From contig NZ_CP065138.1 of the NCBI RefSeq assembly GCF_015693305.1, positions 2,046,001 through 2,110,000 on the forward strand: DNA of 64,000 bases, read 5' to 3'. The DNA is from Sphingobium sp. Cam5-1. Its GTDB lineage: Bacteria; Pseudomonadota; Alphaproteobacteria; Sphingomonadales; Sphingomonadaceae. A program made the translations under genes and the position numbers. Positions 62,415 through 64,000 of this stretch are shown piece after piece (the stretch's first letter is position 1; the number at the start of each line of letters is the position of its first letter). The notes under the pieces are model-generated. The model saw only the letters and a list, made by a program, of their open reading frames with translations. It did not search any database and was not told the origin of the DNA.

Positions 62415-62481
62415 GATCAGATGCGTTCCTTTGGATGGAACATCTCACATTAGGGTTAAGGAACCATTGAGGCAGTGGACC

Positions 62482-62506
62482 AAAAAAAGGGCCGCCGAAG
62501 CGACCC
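62482..62506 (-). terminator. Rho-independent terminator of the exbBD operon
   Basis: Read on the minus strand: GGGTCGC, TTCG tetraloop, GCGGCCC (one G-U pair), then seven T. It lies 96 bases after the ExbD stop at 62602. Confidence 0.85.
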
Positions 62507-62601
62507 CGTAGATAACCAAAAGCTGATTGCGTCACCCCAGCCCGCGCCCGGAAACGGGAAGTCGAACATTCCCGGCCAGACGGCGGCGGCGTAGCCAGCT
62601 C

Positions 62602-63024
62602 TTAGAAGTTTCCATATTGTTCATTGCCTACGAAGCCAAGCTTCGTGACGCCAGCGCGCTTGATCTCGGCCAAAACCTGATCAACGACGACATAGCGGGT
62701 CGCGGCATCGGGCTGGAACTGCAGTTCGGGTTCGACCGGCAACCGCAGCGACTGCTGCAGATACTGACGCAGGGTCAGAAGGTCGATGGCCGAACCGTTC
62801 CAGGTGATAATTCCGCCAGCATCAATCGCAACCTTGTTCTTGACAGGGTCGATGACGCTGTCAGTCGGTGGCGCATTCTGCGGTAGGTCGATCTTGACCG
62901 CGTGGGTCTGGATCGGAATCGTGATGATGAACATGATGAGGAGAACGAGCATGACGTCGATCAACGGCGTCGTGTTCATGTCCATCATCGGCTCGCCATC
63001 ATCTTTTCCGGCGCTCATTGCCAT
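62602..63024 (-). CDS. exbD: ExbD/TolR-type biopolymer transport protein (second copy)
   Basis: 140-aa stator protein for TonB-dependent uptake or a related system. It has a short cytoplasmic start, one membrane helix with the essential Asp in MMDMNTTPLIDVMLVLLIMF, and a periplasmic domain ending GVTKLGFVGNEQYGNF. AGGAG lies 9 bases before ATG 63024. The other ExbD gene is 20 bases upstream. Two differing ExbD genes behind one ExbB are known from Xanthomonas and sphingomonads. Confidence 0.93.
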   Translation of the reverse strand: MAMSAGKDDGEPMMDMNTTPLIDVMLVLLIMFIITIPIQTHAVKIDLPQNAPPTDSVIDPVKNKVAIDAGGIITWNGSAIDLLTLRQYLQQSLRLPVEPELQFQPDAATRYVVVDQVLAEIKRAGVTKLGFVGNEQYGNF

Positions 63025-63044
63025 GGGGCGATACTCCTAAAAAC

Positions 63045-63533
63045 TTAGAGCCGCTGCACATTCGTGCCCGGTTCGGGCTCCGAAATGAAGCCGACCTTCG
63101 GGAAACCGGCGCGCTGCATCGTATAGATGGTGCCGCCGATGCACCGGTATGGGGTATTGATGTCCCCACGAATATGCACTTCCGGCAGATCTTCAGGCGT
63201 CATATTTTCAACGCCACCTGCCTTCTTGATGTCCGCCTCGAGCTTCGCGACCGCGCGGTCGAGCAGTTCGTCCGAAGACACCCTGGTCAGGTTCCAGTAA
63301 ACCGCGCAGCTGCCGTCCTTGGCCTGCGTGATCGACAGCGAGACATTCTCCGGCTTCGTTGTCGTCGGCTCGAATGCGACCTTGGGGAGTTGTAGCTGAA
63401 CCGTCTGGACGACGACCGGAACTGCGATGAGGAAGATGATGAGCAACACCAGCATGACGTCGACGAGCGGCGTCGTGTTGATGTCGGACATCGGCCTGTC
63501 TTCACCGCCGTCGGAGCCAACACTCATTGCCAT
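63045..63533 (-). CDS. exbD: ExbD/TolR-type biopolymer transport protein (first copy)
   Basis: 162-aa ExbD with the same membrane helix and proton-pathway Asp (MSDINTTPLVDVMLVLLIIF), and a longer periplasmic part with inserted Cys residues (GSCAVYW, PYRCIGG). It is clearly a paralogue of the next gene, not a duplicate. It follows the ExbB gene after 112 bases, a gap containing a G/C-rich potential hairpin. Confidence 0.93.
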   Translation of the reverse strand: MAMSVGSDGGEDRPMSDINTTPLVDVMLVLLIIFLIAVPVVVQTVQLQLPKVAFEPTTTKPENVSLSITQAKDGSCAVYWNLTRVSSDELLDRAVAKLEADIKKAGGVENMTPEDLPEVHIRGDINTPYRCIGGTIYTMQRAGFPKVGFISEPEPGTNVQRL

Positions 63534-63645
63534 TGATAATTTCCTAACATGCGTGTCGATGGCGCCCCGTTATTCGGGACCCAGGCCGGTGGGGAAGCAG
63601 CGGTCGCAGCCGTCCACTAACCCCCACACCGGCTCCCTGACCCAA

Positions 63646-64000
63646 TCAGGCCTTGGTCGGAGCAGCAGCCGTCTTGGCGGCAGGCGCAGCCGGGGCAGTC
63701 GCGAACGAAGGCTTAACAGCACCGTTCGACACCAGGTGAGCCAGCAGATCGACGGTGAAGCCATTCAGCTGTTCAGCGATCGACTTGTTGCGACGCTGCA
63801 GGAAGTTGTAGGCAAGCACGGCGGGAACGGCCACGGCCAGACCCAGCGCGGTCATGATCAGAGCTTCACCGACCGGACCGGCAACGGCGTCGATCGAGGC
63901 CTGACCGGCAGCGCCGATCTTGATGAGCGCGCGATAGATGCCGATAACCGTACCGAACAGACCGATGAACGGCGAGGTCGCACCGACGGTCGCGAGGAAC
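63646..64000 (-). CDS. exbB: ExbB/TolQ/MotA proton channel (5' end beyond window)
   Basis: Only the C-terminal part is present; the gene continues past the right edge. Visible are the motif [56 protein letters not shown] with pore-facing Thr, and an Ala/Pro/Lys tail ([14 protein letters not shown]). With ExbD it forms the proton-driven motor energising TonB. Confidence 0.92.
   Translation of the reverse strand, partial: FLATVGATSPFIGLFGTVIGIYRALIKIGAAGQASIDAVAGPVGEALIMTALGLAVAVPAVLAYNFLQRRNKSIAEQLNGFTVDLLAHLVSNGAVKPSFATAPAAPAAKTAAAPTKA

Overview
This window is GC-rich chromosomal DNA from an alphaproteobacterium, most likely a sphingomonad (Sphingobium/Sphingomonas-like). The grounds are the protein flavour, HWE-family histidine kinase, tandem ExbD genes behind ExbB, exosortase-A-type glycan genes, RNase E with a long acidic S1 insert, and the frequent GTG/TTG starts. 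No rRNA, CRISPR array, prophage or insertion sequence is visible. Almost all of it reads as core or lineage-core chromosome in short operons.

Layout. 1-3116 (minus): two TadE-like pseudopilins and a TadG-like vWA protein cut by the left edge. 3716-6806: type I secretion ATPase and HlyD adaptor, closed by a terminator. 7045-13874: flavin monooxygenase, SnoaL-like protein, ABC-F ATPase, Tat-exported GH3 glucosidase, SMR exporter. 13973-16971: tRNA-Tyr, RlmB-type methyltransferase, lipoprotein, ferredoxin, AlkA glycosylase, small DUF. 17041-21749: response regulator, HWE kinase, MurA, Crp/Fnr regulator, HNH nuclease. 21846-26612: GluQRS, HIG1-like protein, PduO-type adenosyltransferase, DUF1176 protein, TypA. 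26767-28907: a TelA/XpaC-type stress operon with a perfect palindrome at its promoter and a 51-aa membrane peptide at its end. 28911-36140: PilZ protein, lipoprotein-like methyltransferase, RF2, membrane protein, PBP1A, cell-wall amidase. 36141-41029: RNase E, BepA-like protease, DsbA-like protein. 41319-44479: the classical rpmH-rnpA-yidD-yidC-yihA cluster. 44568-49333: 2H phosphoesterase, PNPOx-like protein, DoxX, CstA-YbdD, XdhC-like protein. 49385-50725: S24 repressor divergent from two small unknown genes across a cluster of TAGGA repeats. 50736-55118: exosortase-A-type glycosyltransferase and O-ligase with membrane partners. 55187-62072: topoisomerase IB, MscS channel, small outer-membrane-like protein, dipeptide epimerase, a methyltransferase/anti-sigma-like fusion and an ABC exporter. 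62097-64000 (minus): PilZ protein, then ExbD, ExbD and ExbB (cut by the right edge).

How it fits together. Envelope biology dominates: peptidoglycan synthesis and remodelling (MurA, PBP1A, amidase, epimerase), envelope protein folding and insertion (YidC, BepA, DsbA-like), transport energisation (ExbBD), secretion (T1SS, Tad pseudopilins) and surface glycans. The least ordinary loci are the methyltransferase/anti-sigma-like fusion (58942-60228), the S24 repressor locus with its operator-like repeats (49385-50725), the palindrome-controlled TelA operon (26767-28907), and two hairpins with the same loop but different stems (32055 and 41059). All assignments come from reading the sequence; no database search was run.
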